Below are positions 33,698 to 43,164 of a stretch of 64,000 nt of DNA, one piece after another; position 1 is the first letter of the stretch, and every line of letters begins with the position of its first letter. The DNA lies in the NCBI GenBank assembly GCA_030142905.1, contig JASJOG010000215.1:310001-374000 (forward strand), given 5' to 3'. Origin of the DNA: Heliopora coerulea. Taxonomy: Eukaryota; Cnidaria; Anthozoa; Scleralcyonacea; Helioporidae. The notes beneath the pieces were generated by a model, which saw only the letters and a list, made by a program, of their open reading frames with translations, was not told the DNA's origin and ran no database searches. The position numbers and the translations under genes are program-made.

Positions 33698-36600
33698 TTA
33701 ACTATTCATGCAGCTATTCCAACATTCTTTATATAGTTTTTCCCTTATTAAAATCTTAAAAGTTTCGATATTAGAAATATTCTTAATATCATCCTCAAGT
33801 TCATTCCATAGTTTAGTCGCCCTATATATAAATGAACGCTGCCCCGTTGCAGTTCGATAAAAGGGAATCTGTAACTCGCCTTTACATCTTGTGTCTCGGT
33901 CATGTGTTTGCGACCTGGATATAAATCTTCTGGCTAGATATGATGGGGCTAAGTCATTCAAGCATTTAAATGTCATAACAGCATCTTTGTATTGTAACAT
34001 ATAATCAACAGGCATCCAATCTAATTGTTTCAGTGCAGGCGTGATATGGTCATACTTCTTTGTACCTGTGACGATTCTTGCGGCAAAATTTTGTACACTC
34101 TGTAGTTTAATTATGTTCTTCGTAGAAGTATTTGCCCACACTGAGGAACAATAATATAGTTTACTAAAAACTAAGGCGTTTATAATCATTTTTAAGGTCC
34201 GATTGTCCAAAATGTGTTTGACTCGATTAATTTGACAAAGGGACTTTGTGCATTTGGAGACTACTTGGACAATATGTTCATCATAACTCAGGGTTTTGTC
34301 AAACCCCATCCCTAAATCTTTCGCTGAAGAAACGGGTCGTAGTATCTTTCCAAGGAAGGGTACTCGAAAGTCCTGAACTTGACTTAACATTTGTGGGGTA
34401 CCAAATAGAACGAGTTTAGTTTTTCCAGGGTTGATGAGTAGGCTACTAGAGCAACACCATGCAGCAACTCTCTTTAAATCGTTCTCAAATTGGGTTCCCC
34501 CAGCACTGATGTTTTTCAATGAAAATGACAAATACATTTTTGAATCATCGACGTACGATTCCAAACGACAAACTGTAGGAACGTTAGGAAGGTCGTTAAT
34601 ATAGATGTTAAATAATGCCGGGCCAAGTATAGAGCCCTGAGGCACTCCATGTGTGATCATGCGAGCTTCTGAAAGTATATGACCAAGTCGCACTGACTGC
34701 CTTCTTTCTGAAAGATAACTCTTAAACCAAGCAACGGCCTTCCTGGATACACCCAAGGAACGCAGTTTCTCAAACAGCAGTGAATGTTCAATACTGTCAA
34801 ACGCCTTTGATAGGTCCAACAACACCACCGCCGTTAACTCTTTCCTATCAATAGCCTCGAGAATCATATCTGACACAAATATATTAAGCGTTTCTGTTGA
34901 ATGTAACTTCTTGTTTCCACTTTGATGGTCCGTGAGACTCTTTTCCTGAGACATGTATTCCATTAATTGATTCAGTGCAACACGTTCACATACCTTCGAG
35001 GCCACAGGCAGTAAGGATACAGGGCGATTGTCATTCGGCGTTTCATGATCCCCTTCTTTGAGAATTGGAATTACTTCTGAATGTTTCCAAGCTGCTGGAA
35101 ATACTGAAGTTAATAAGGAGCAGTTCACAATCTCAGTCAGCGCGGGAAGGATAATAGGTAGGGCATCTTTCACAGTAGCGAGTGAAACTTTATCTATTCC
35201 AGGGGCCTTATTTGTTGGAAGAAGGTTTACAATTTTACGTATTTCATACGATGTTACACGACGGAATTGAAATTCATCCTCTTCGTCTCTTAATACAGGA
35301 TTATTTTGTCGTAGAAAGGCGAGATTACTCTTAGCACTTAACGCTTTAGCCTCATCAGCAACTCTGGCCCCAACTGAAGTATAGAATTTGTTAAATTCAT
35401 TAGCCAGTTCCTTCATATCCTTGGTATACACAGGCTGTGACATCTCTTTACGCGGCACACAGCTTCGGATAACCTTCCACATTGCATTTGGTTCTTTATT
35501 CCTATAAATTTCATCATGAACATACCTCCTTTCTGCTTCCCTCAGCTGCTCTTTTATCACATCACGAGCCCGACGAAAGCTGTCCCAATCACAGGCATTC
35601 TTAGTCTGACGCGCTATTTTGTGCAACTTGTCCCTTTTCTTCATCAGATCCTTAATTTCATCGCCTACAAACGGAGATTTACGGTATCTAACTTTTATAG
35701 TTTTGACGGGCGCATGTCTGTCTAAAATCCGAAAAAAATTGCAATTAAAATAAACTAATTTTTCATTTACATCGTCCATCAATGACACATTCTCCCATTG
35801 TACTTGTGCCAAGTCTTCTAAAAATTTATCCCGTTCGTAATGTCTATAACTCCTGACGTTAATAACCTTAGGTTGAGGTTTTGGTGATTTTAATTTCAGC
35901 ACAGTATAAATCAGAAAATGATCACTTATCCCATTTTCCACAACTCCACTTTCAGCAACTAAGGTAGTGTTGGACGTGATAATGAGATCTATCAAGGTTG
36001 ATGAATGTGATGTTACTCTAGTTGGACTGGATATTAACTGTGTTAAGTTTAAACACGTGCACAGATCCTTGAGCTCTTTTGACTCTTGATTGTGTTTTAA
36101 CATGTCACAATTGAAGTCCCCAATAATGAACTGCTCTTTTCCATGCGTACGGGCCAGGGTGTACTTATTTAGGAACTCCTGTACAAAGCAGTTTATGGAA
36201 CAATCCGGAGGTCGATAAATTGCACACACTAAAATAGATTTTAATTTCCTATATTGTATTTGTACCCATAGCTGATGAACGCCGGACGATGTTATTTCAG
36301 TAAGTTCATCTAGGACTTTGGCTTTTAAAGAGGTACGAGTATATATACACACACCCCCTCCTGTTTTCCTTACTCTGTCCAACCTTGATAATTTGTAGCC
36401 TTCAATTTCTACCTCTGCATTTGAAACGGAGGAATTTAGCCAAGTTTCCGACACCGCAAAGACATCATAATTATTTTCCTTAACTAAGCAACGCAACTGT
36501 AACAGATGATCTCTTTTCCTTAGCGAACGGATATTTAAGTGGGCAATTTTAACCTTTGATTTCTGGAAGGTCCTTGACGACCGACCATTTGAAAGGATTC

Positions 36601-36745
36601 CACTATGAATATCTCGCTCCTGGGTAATACCATCAGCAGGATTTCTTTGTCTAACTGGTATCAAATTGTTCCTATTTGGGCCGTTTTGCTTCCATCTGTA
36701 TTTGCCATTACGGTAAGTGATTCGCACTGATATTTTGTGAGCCAT
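33698..36745 (-). CDS. LINE ORF2: endonuclease and reverse transcriptase, 1015 residues, uninterrupted
   Basis: ATG at 36745. Residues about 65-290 form an exonuclease/endonuclease/phosphatase domain, with 'AHLNIRSL', 'SETWLN', 'GGGVCIYTR', 'IIGDFNCDM' and the terminal 'SDHFLIY' motif; these carry the catalytic Glu, Asp/Asn and His residues. RT occupies about residues 500-780, with 'LPTNKAPGIDKV', 'RPVSLLPVASK', 'LLDLSKAFDSIEHS', 'HGVPQGSILGPALFNIYIND' and the catalytic box 'YVDDS', all apparently intact. A C-terminal region has 'FSKLYYCSSVWAN' and 'LWNELEDDI', common to CR1/L2-like ORF2. No stop or frameshift in 3 kb suggests recent insertion. It nicks target DNA and primes reverse transcription there. 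Confidence 0.92.
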   Translation of the reverse strand: MAHKISVRITYRNGKYRWKQNGPNRNNLIPVRQRNPADGITQERDIHSGILSNGRSSRTFQKSKVKIAHLNIRSLRKRDHLLQLRCLVKENNYDVFAVSETWLNSSVSNAEVEIEGYKLSRLDRVRKTGGGVCIYTRTSLKAKVLDELTEITSSGVHQLWVQIQYRKLKSILVCAIYRPPDCSINCFVQEFLNKYTLARTHGKEQFIIGDFNCDMLKHNQESKELKDLCTCLNLTQLISSPTRVTSHSSTLIDLIITSNTTLVAESGVVENGISDHFLIYTVLKLKSPKPQPKVINVRSYRHYERDKFLEDLAQVQWENVSLMDDVNEKLVYFNCNFFRILDRHAPVKTIKVRYRKSPFVGDEIKDLMKKRDKLHKIARQTKNACDWDSFRRARDVIKEQLREAERRYVHDEIYRNKEPNAMWKVIRSCVPRKEMSQPVYTKDMKELANEFNKFYTSVGARVADEAKALSAKSNLAFLRQNNPVLRDEEDEFQFRRVTSYEIRKIVNLLPTNKAPGIDKVSLATVKDALPIILPALTEIVNCSLLTSVFPAAWKHSEVIPILKEGDHETPNDNRPVSLLPVASKVCERVALNQLMEYMSQEKSLTDHQSGNKKLHSTETLNIFVSDMILEAIDRKELTAVVLLDLSKAFDSIEHSLLFEKLRSLGVSRKAVAWFKSYLSERRQSVRLGHILSEARMITHGVPQGSILGPALFNIYINDLPNVPTVCRLESYVDDSKMYLSFSLKNISAGGTQFENDLKRVAAWCCSSSLLINPGKTKLVLFGTPQMLSQVQDFRVPFLGKILRPVSSAKDLGMGFDKTLSYDEHIVQVVSKCTKSLCQINRVKHILDNRTLKMIINALVFSKLYYCSSVWANTSTKNIIKLQSVQNFAARIVTGTKKYDHITPALKQLDWMPVDYMLQYKDAVMTFKCLNDLAPSYLARRFISRSQTHDRDTRCKGELQIPFYRTATGQRSFIYRATKLWNELEDDIKNISNIETFKILIREKLYKECWNSCMNS

Positions 36746-36802
36746 TTTTAGTAGATGGTGTAGTTCCCATCACGGGTAATATTAAATTTCCGCTGTAAGC
36801 CT

Positions 36803-37800
36803 TTATACGTAAGTTGAATAAGCTCCGCCCAAGGTTACGTTTCCTTCTTGCAAGAAGGTCTTGCGCCTTTTTCCTTTTTGTTGCCAAGGTTTGCAGTAGA
36901 TAAATTCTGGCCAAAAGTGTTCACTCAAAACCAACGAACTGAAAGCTGAAGGAATATGTATTTTGGCTGAAACTGTTCCTCTTCGCTTACTTTGAAACAT
37001 GGAAATCTTAGATAAGACAATATTCCTTTCCGCAAGATACGAACAAATATGGCTTTCTTTGACATTTTCGTCGATTCCAGAAAGGAAGAATCCTTTGCTT
37101 CTTTTCCTTTTCCGTTCTACCCCAATAAACCCATCACCGATCAGACTGTTCCTCTTTTTGTGGTTACTGTCTGAGACCATTATGGTATTGTCTAAGGCTT
37201 TAGATCTTAAAGGGGAATTAGATCTTAGACTAGCAACTTCTGCATATGTTGCTTTATTGTTATTTCCAGTTAACTGATCTTCAATCCCCTTTGTGTGTAT
37301 GTTATCTCTTGGGACAGAGGGATTACTCATGTCATTGTTTTCTGCGACTTGCCTACTCATTGTGTCTTCCTCCACATGCAAATTTTTGCTATTGGTTTGA
37401 AGATTTGCATTTAATATATCTTCGAAACGCTCGTTCATCTCATGTAGATTTTCTTGCAATCTAAGTATTTAAGCCTTCTACATCAGCACACACGTCACTA
37501 TAATTTGGAGGGCAAGATGACATATCGTTGTCTTGAACTCCGGTTGTTTTTGTTTTCCCGGCAGGCTCGTTGACCCCGTCTCTACATATTATTGAACACA
37601 ATTTATTCTTGATGGAGTTCGCTTTAGTCCCATCAAATTCAAGGCACTTCTTGTTTCTCCACCATGTCAATGTTGTAGAGCCGTCGCTAAGAGTTTTCTT
37701 CTCGCCACCGGGCGAACACCAGGTTCCATTAATGTCGGTGCAACTAGTAATGAATTTCTTCAAAGAATCAAAATCTCCTGTCCACGAAAGTTTTAAACTA
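36803..37800 (-). pseudogene. LINE ORF1 protein, one frameshift
   Basis: Two frames cover ORF1. The upstream one (about 37800-37461) contains 'WCSPGGEKKTL', 'TLTWWRNKKCLEF' and Cys residues, a conserved start of ORF1 proteins in cnidarian LINEs. The downstream one (37459-36803) is Asn/Ser/Lys-rich with a basic stretch ('RKRKRSKGFFLSGID') and an RRM-like end. They differ by one base around 37462, where the first frame ends in TAG. ORF1 would be an RNA-binding chaperone of the LINE particle. With ORF2 fully open but ORF1 shifted, this copy is probably not autonomous, unless the shift is a sequence error. Confidence 0.6.
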
Positions 37801-38287
37801 TCGTTTGGTAATGAAGAACAACCTTCGTTAGGTTCAGCAAAACTAGTATCGGCATTATATCAGTTGTATAATGCGCGCACTTTAACGAAGTAGTCAGATG
37901 GAAGGGAGGTTTCCTTCACATATACGTAATCTGTCTCACTTGGAGGATCTGTTAGTAGCCCCATACGATTGCGAACTCTTGGTGACAACAACAAACGGAG
38001 TAACGCAGAAGTTTCCCGCTGCGTTTTCTTAAAAATACTTAGTTAAGAAAGACAAAACGGAAGTCTGGGAGCATACATCGTCATTGGTACGTTTAAAACG
38101 TAGAATTTGAGATATGCGTGATAAAAATCACATTGAAAGAATATTACGAGGTTTTTTCACATTCACACTCGATCACATTAACGACTACCATTCATTGAAT
38201 CTACCCGTCTCTTCATTAGCATTTTCACTTCTATAAATACACAACTTATGACCAAGCTCTTTACAAAGACCTTCCTATCACAGTTGG

Positions 38288-39320
38288 ACAAATAAAAATA
38301 GGACAAATAAAATAGGACAATATAAGAAGAACATAAGAGTCATTATGTCTATACTACGAAAGACATCGAGTGCATTTACAATTAAAAGAAGAATCAGGTA
38401 GTTCCAAGTCTTGTAAATAAGTGCAAAATATATTAACCGAATCAGCGCCTCTAATATAGGGAGGAAGTTGATTCCACATATTGGACGTTATATAAGTAAA
38501 TGAATTATGCAAGTAGAGATTCCAATATGAGGATTCTTCAATTTCGTCAGTATTACCCCTACGATTATACGGCATTTATGTCGGTTAAAAAACTTTAAAA
38601 TGTATGAGGGTTCATTTGACTTTAAGCTTGTATATAACAGAACTAATGACTGTAGTCGTCTTCTGTGGTTAAGGGATTGCAAAGGAACAGGTGTTTAATA
38701 CTTGATCATAATCCACACTTTTAGGAATATTCAAAATTGTTCTTAAAACATACTAGTGGATAGATTCCAGTTTCTTTGCCAGTGACTTACTAATGCGAAG
38801 TAGAATGGGGCTAAAATACTCAAATTGAGGAAGAATATAGGCTATAAAAAGTTTCAGTGCGACATGCTCTGGTATGAATTTTTTTATCCGTCTAAGAGCT
38901 CCTATTTTCGCATTGACTTTACTGATAGATTCTTCCAGATGTTGTTCGAAGGATAATTGATTGTCAAGTGTGATACCGAGTATTTTCAGGGAATTTTTAA
39001 TAGTTTTGGGCTCATCTTCAATCACCAAGTCATAACTGTACTTTGTGTCCCTAATCACCATAGCTTGAGTCTTTTTTATACTTAGAATAAGAACGTTGCC
39101 AGTTAACCAGTCGAACAAAATCCTTAAATCTTTGTTTCCATGAATTCCAGTACGGCGGGACTTGAATCTCCGTCGTAATTAGTAGTGTTGTCAGCATATA
39201 ATCGTAGGGACGATAACGTGATAATAAAATTTAAATCATTAATAAAAATATTAAAAAGTAATGGCCCCAGAACACCTCCCTGAGGAACACCACACCTAAT
39301 TGTTTCCCAGCTTCAATATA
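38288..39320 (-). mobile_element. second LINE, 5'-truncated RT fragment
   Basis: Minus-strand RT fragment beginning near 39315 with '[20 protein letters not shown]', then 'LRLYADNTT', where the second catalytic Asp of the usual YADD box is Asn, then 'LKILGITLDNQLSFEQHLEE' and 'LFIAYILPQFEYFSPIL' (39118-38753). Further C-terminal pieces lie in shifted frames ('RRLQSLVLLYTSLKS' near 38680 and 'MWNQLPPYIRGADS' near 38480). The 3' end has short repeats of 'aggacaaataaaat' at about 38288-38325. It is a different family from the neighbouring LINE. Confidence 0.8.
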
Positions 39321-39677
39321 CGCCATTAACTTCAAGGATCAAAGGTTCGATTCTTATCCTAAGGCCCGAGGGTTGCATTTTTTACTTCTACTCTGGGTTA
39401 GGCCTAAACCTCCACTCTAAAGCACATTAAGTTCGATAGAGAACCATCTTGGTTTTAACCGTAGTACTTGATAAATTAAGCTTAATTATGAGCTTCAAAC
39501 AATTGTTAGTGCTGGTCAGAAGACATGTTCTTTAACTTCGTGGATGCATTTCTATTTTCACGTGATTACATTTCAGTGGTTGGTTTTACGAACACGGGAT
39601 CACGTACCCCGCGGATACGGTCTAACGAGTAAACACGGTCTTTAAGTGCTTTGAACAAAATTTTATCCTCCAAAAAT

Positions 39678-39850
39678 GGCACTATAAAGTTTATAACACG
39701 TAATTTGGCTGAAAAACTTTAAGCACAGTTCTTCAATCCATGGATATTGCTGATTATTTACTGGGACTAATGCACTAAATACGGTATCCGGCTTCATCCC
39801 ACCTGCCTCAGATAACAAGAAAAATGGCGAACAAATGGCGCAAGTCGTCA
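39678..39850. repeat. continuation of 2.1-kb unit 2 after the LINE insertions
   Basis: 'cactataaagtttataacacg' and the following 'caatccatggatattgctgat' match unit 1 at about 30865-30950. The interval 33322-39678 is therefore inserted material within one repeat unit. From 39850 to about 40460 the sequence is no longer similar to the unit and I recognise nothing. Confidence 0.75.
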
Positions 39851-40462
39851 ATAAACTGCAGGATTATTGTGGTGAAATGCATCCTGGAATTTGTGCGCAA
39901 ACTCAGAATAAAGGTGAAGTAAATGTTATATGTCATCCTGAACAGAAGAAATGTGAGATGAAGCTTACTGCGGTTTACGTTCTCACACAGGTGTTCTAGA
40001 TAAGATTGTGTGCTTGTAATACCATATTGTCGCTGAATTCGCCTTCTTGCGGGAAATGCTGCCAAGTAAAACAATTCATAATCTCGTCAACCTACTCTGA
40101 TGTAGGGCTTACAAAAACGTGTCGAGCTTCACGCGAAACTTTCACGTTCATTCTTAGTCGACTAAAGCCTCTTCTTACCCCAGGATCATACAGCATTTAA
40201 AATGTCATTTCCAATAAAGTTGAGCAAGGTATTTAGCTTTACCGTAATTGCAGAGGTTCGTATTCTTTTACAAAGCAAAAAAAATATTAGCTTATTTGGC
40301 AAGCATTAATTTTCTAGCTTATCCTAGTTTATTCCGTTCACGATGTATCAGGTTCGAAACAAAGTAAAGTCAAAGGTTGAGCTTACGTCAAACTTTGGAC
40401 ATTATATATACTCGGCCGCATATGCCGAACTGACTGTTCAGTCTAAACCTAATTAAAACATA

Positions 40463-40612
40463 GTAGAAAAACTAAACCGAAATTATCCATCTTGGAGCTT
40501 GGAATTGTAGTAAAGACACGAAAAGACTCACCATTCGTGAATACCGTGTCTTTTGTTTACTTGAATATCAAACGTTCCAAGATGAACATTTTCGGTTTAG
40601 TTTTTCTGCTGT
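40463..40612. repeat. imperfect inverted repeat (fold-back), arms about 60 nt
   Basis: Left arm 'gtagaaaaactaaaccgaaa' followed by 'catcttgga' and later 'aaagacacg'. The right arm holds the inverted versions 'cgtgtctttt', 'tccaagatg' and 'ttcggtttagtttttctgc'. The arms pair almost throughout, around a loop near 40535. It could be a fold-back MITE, or a transcript hairpin if expressed. Confidence 0.75.
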
Positions 40613-40619
40613 ATTTTCT

Positions 40620-41107
40620 TAAGTTTTCTCCTGGTTATGGTTGGTAAATAAATCTTCCCAACTTATTTCCCGCGTCAAAAATAAACGAACTATCTACACG
40701 TTTTTTTCTTAACGGAAAACGGAATACGTTCAGGCTTGCCCGTATGTGGAAGTTAGACAGTTTTGAGTGATCAACAGTCCGTTTTACAAGTTTCAAAACT
40801 ATTTTATATTTTTCTTCCACCAGTATCAGTCAGCAATGACAAGCTGATTACAAGTTTGGATCTCTGTATCTTTCACATACCTCTAATTCAGTTAAAGTCC
40901 TATACAGTGTATGCACTTGACGTCATAGCGCCATGTTGGTGTGCCTTAACAAAACAATTTTCATCATCCGTACACCAACATGACGACCATGGGCTTTTGT
41001 TATTCGAATTCTGCATGACTGAGTGCATACTCGGTAGTTTTTGAAACAAGATACACCATCACTAGGTCACGTATTAGGCAGGATTACACTCAAGATCTGG
41101 ACGGCCA
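40620..41107. other. no recognised gene; short palindrome
   Basis: The only structure noted is 'ccatgttggtgt' at about 40931 with its inverted match 'acaccaacatg' at about 40972. I see no coding frame that I would support. Confidence 0.4.
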
Positions 41108-41203
41108 TTTAAAAGTTTTTTGATGTTTAGGAAACATGAGAGCTTGGATATATTGAAGTAGATGAACGATCTTCAAGCTCGATACTCAGAAAATGATATC
41201 TGA

Positions 41204-41275
41204 GCCCCAGACGGGGATCGAACCCGCAACCTTCTGATGACCGGTTAGACGCTCTAATCATTGAGCTACCAAGAC
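41204..41275 (-). tRNA. tRNA-like sequence (Thr-GGT-like), inverted copy
   Basis: Minus-strand copy of the 72-nt tRNA-like body of the 244-bp repeat, 5' 'gtcttgg', 3' 'ctggggc'. The box A-like 'tagctcaatgattagagc' and box B 'ggttcgatccc' are present. It pairs end to end with the first direct copy, so a transcript across the palindrome would fold back on itself. Likely a tRNA-derived repeat rather than a functional tRNA gene. Confidence 0.55.
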
Positions 41276-41420
41276 TCAGATGGCGAGTTAAGTTGCAAAT
41301 TCGATATATATATATGTGCGACCTGAGCGGAAGCCACTATATATTGATAATATATATAGTGGCTTCCGCTCAGGTCGCACATATATATATATCGAATTTG
41401 CAACTTAACTCGCCATCTGA

Positions 41421-41492
41421 GTCTTGGTAGCTCAATGATTAGAGCGTCTAACCGGTCATCAGAAGGTTGCGGGTTCGATCCCCGTCTGGGGC
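41421..41492 (+). tRNA. tRNA-like sequence (Thr-GGT-like), direct copy 1
   Basis: Seven acceptor pairs form between 'gtcttgg' and 'ctggggc', but four are G-U wobbles. The D arm is GCTC/GAGC and the T arm is 'gcggg ttcgatc cccgt'. The anticodon stem TCTAA/TCAGA has one A-C mismatch. The anticodon loop is 'ccggtca', giving GGT (Thr), but position 33 is C instead of the near-invariant U. The Pol III internal promoter boxes are good. The weak acceptor and anticodon arms argue for a tRNA-derived SINE-type unit. Confidence 0.55.
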
Positions 41493-41664
41493 TCAGATAT
41501 CATTTTCTGAGTATCGAGCTTGAAGATCGTTCATCTACTTCAATATATCCAAGCTCTCATGTTTCCTAAACATCAAACTGCTTCAATCATTATCAATATA
41601 TAGTGGCTTCCGCTCAGGTCGCACATATATATATATCGAATTTGCAACTTAACTCGCCATCTGA

Positions 41665-41736
41665 GTCTTGGTAGCTCAATGATTAGAGCGTCTAACCGGT
41701 CATCAGAAGGTTGCGGGTTCGATCCCCGTCTGGGGC
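41665..41736 (+). tRNA. tRNA-like sequence, direct copy 2
   Basis: Repeats copy 1 after exactly 244 bp, with the same boxes and the same anticodon-loop C33. Its upstream spacer includes 'tcaatcattatcaatatat', which copy 1 lacks because copy 1 abuts the palindrome centre. Confidence 0.55.
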
Positions 41737-41908
41737 TCAGATATCATTTTCTGAGTATCGAGCTTGAAGATCGTTCATCTACTTCAATATATCCAAGCTC
41801 TCATGTTTCCTAAACATCAAACTGCTTCAATCATTATCAATATATAGTGGCTTCCGCTCAGGTCGCACATATATATATATCGAATTTGCAACTTAACTCG
41901 CCATCTGA

Positions 41909-41980
41909 GTCTTGGTAGCTCAATGATTAGAGCGTCTAACCGGTCATCAGAAGGTTGCGGGTTCGATCCCCGTCTGGGGC
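41909..41980 (+). tRNA. tRNA-like sequence, direct copy 3
   Basis: Third direct copy, again 244 bp on. The unit is cut about 45 bp downstream, at 'gttcatctac', where the right 17-bp target duplication begins. This cut defines the 3' end of the inserted RNA. Confidence 0.55.
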
Positions 41981-42043
41981 TCAGATATCATTTTCTGAGT
42001 ATCGAGCTTGAAGATCGTTCATCTACTTTAAAAGTTTTTTGAT

Positions 42044-43101
42044 ACTGTGAATACGTAGTCGTACGCTAGAGGCAGCCGAATCTTCAATATGGACTGATAC
42101 GGACTCATTGCGAATTTTAATATATAACTGTAAATAGCTAAAATTCCGTTTTGATCACGTATATTGTAAAATGTTTACAAACTTAAACGAAAGCTAAAAC
42201 TCTATGTTCAGGGTGAGAATTACATCTCAAAGGTCGGATAATTGATCTACTATGCATTGAAATATAACAAATACAATATAATATTTGCAATATTTACCAA
42301 CATGAATGATACAAGTAACTAACGAACCATTGCCTAGGTGTCTCTACCTGATTTGAAAGTCAAAATACTATTTTAAGCAAACGTTGCTTGTAAATTTTCA
42401 AAAGTTCTTAGGCGGCTACAAATCTAAACATCCCCGACTTCTCTTTGCGTTAGCCTAGCATTCTGGTTACACAAAACTGGAGTAATATTTAAAATGAAGT
42501 GCTATGTACGTAGGCAATTCTGAACGAAGACATTCACAGATACAACTCTGCCAAAACGCGAGAGAACAAGATACTGCCTCAGTACTTTGTTCTCTCGATT
42601 TTTGGCAGACTGCTAACTTTAAACTTTTTCTACCTATCCTGGATGCAATCGATAATTACGCAATAGTTAAGCCCAGCAATATTCTGAGACTTATGGAAAT
42701 TTAGCGACTAACAAACGTTCTCATGCATTGGGTATACATGAAACAGCTAGACTCTTCTACAATTTGCTAAATGTTGACAAATATTTGCATGAAGACAGGC
42801 ATATATCAACTAACTTTTCTCAAAACGACTTGATCTGTTGACAAAATCTTTACTAACAACAAATTGACAGATCTCACTCTGAAAAAAAAAGTTAACGCGA
42901 CAATAAAGACGTAAGTTTAGAAGAGGCCAAAGGTGCTCAAAATCTTCCTGGAGACTCTAAAATGTCAACAGACAAAAATATTCCTGTATTGATATCTGTC
43001 GCTCTTCTCGATTAAATATTTCTTTTCTGACTTTTCAACGACTTACTTGGTTGTCATTCTAACAATGACAAAGTAAATGGTTTGAACCTGGGAGAATCGT
43101 G
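42044..43101. other. no gene; one near-perfect short hairpin
   Basis: The only structure noted is the 61-nt hairpin at 42548-42608. The remaining sequence has no recognisable coding frame or repeat. Confidence 0.5.
42548..42608 (+). ncRNA. near-perfect 61-nt hairpin, possible small-RNA precursor
   Basis: 'ctgccaaaacgcgagagaac' pairs with 'gttctctcgatttttggcag' with two mismatches over about 24 positions, leaving a loop of about 9-10 nt. The size and almost complete complementarity are like cnidarian microRNA precursors, which are more plant-like in pairing than bilaterian ones. It could equally be a tiny fold-back repeat. Pairing stops at both ends, with no extended lower stem. Confidence 0.3.
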
Positions 43102-43164
43102 ACATGTTTGAGGAAGTTGATCGTCCAGGTTAGTGTAGTCTTGAGAAAGACTGTTGGTTGAAGT

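Larger units (their letters stand above)
33512..38030 (-). mobile_element. non-LTR retrotransposon (CR1/L2-like LINE) with open ORF2
   Basis: The minus-strand element has its 3' end at a (TAA)n microsatellite (plus strand 'ttattattattatta', 33512-33532), then a 3' UTR, ORF2 at 36745-33698 and ORF1 upstream to about 37.8 kb. The apurinic-type endonuclease plus RT order in ORF2 identifies the CR1/L2/Rex-like clade. The 5' boundary (about 38.0 kb) is a guess from where the sequence character changes. The insertion lies within unit 2 of the 2.1-kb repeat, which resumes at about 39678. Confidence 0.8.
41125..42026 (+). mobile_element. retroposed multimer of a 244-bp tRNA-like unit, first copy inverted
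   Basis: Exactly bounded by a 17-bp direct duplication 'tttaaaagttttttgat' (41108-41124 and 42027-42043). Inside are one inverted unit (to about 41344), a palindromic centre 'ccactatatattgataatat' and then about 2.7 direct units of 244 bp. Each unit holds an (AT)n stretch, a tRNA-like body, 'cagatatcattttctgagta' and 'cttgaagatcgttcatctac'. Units look identical or nearly so, so amplification was recent. The 17-bp target duplication suggests LINE-type target-primed insertion, and the inverted first copy would fit twin priming on a multimeric RNA. No protein is encoded. Confidence 0.85.

Noticed and set aside
41125..42026. Possible retrozyme with hammerhead motif in the 244-bp repeat
   Set aside because: CTGATGA occurs on the minus strand only as part of the tRNA-like anticodon arm, without a following stem II and GAAA. 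The retrozyme idea is not supported, although the multimer structure is similar.
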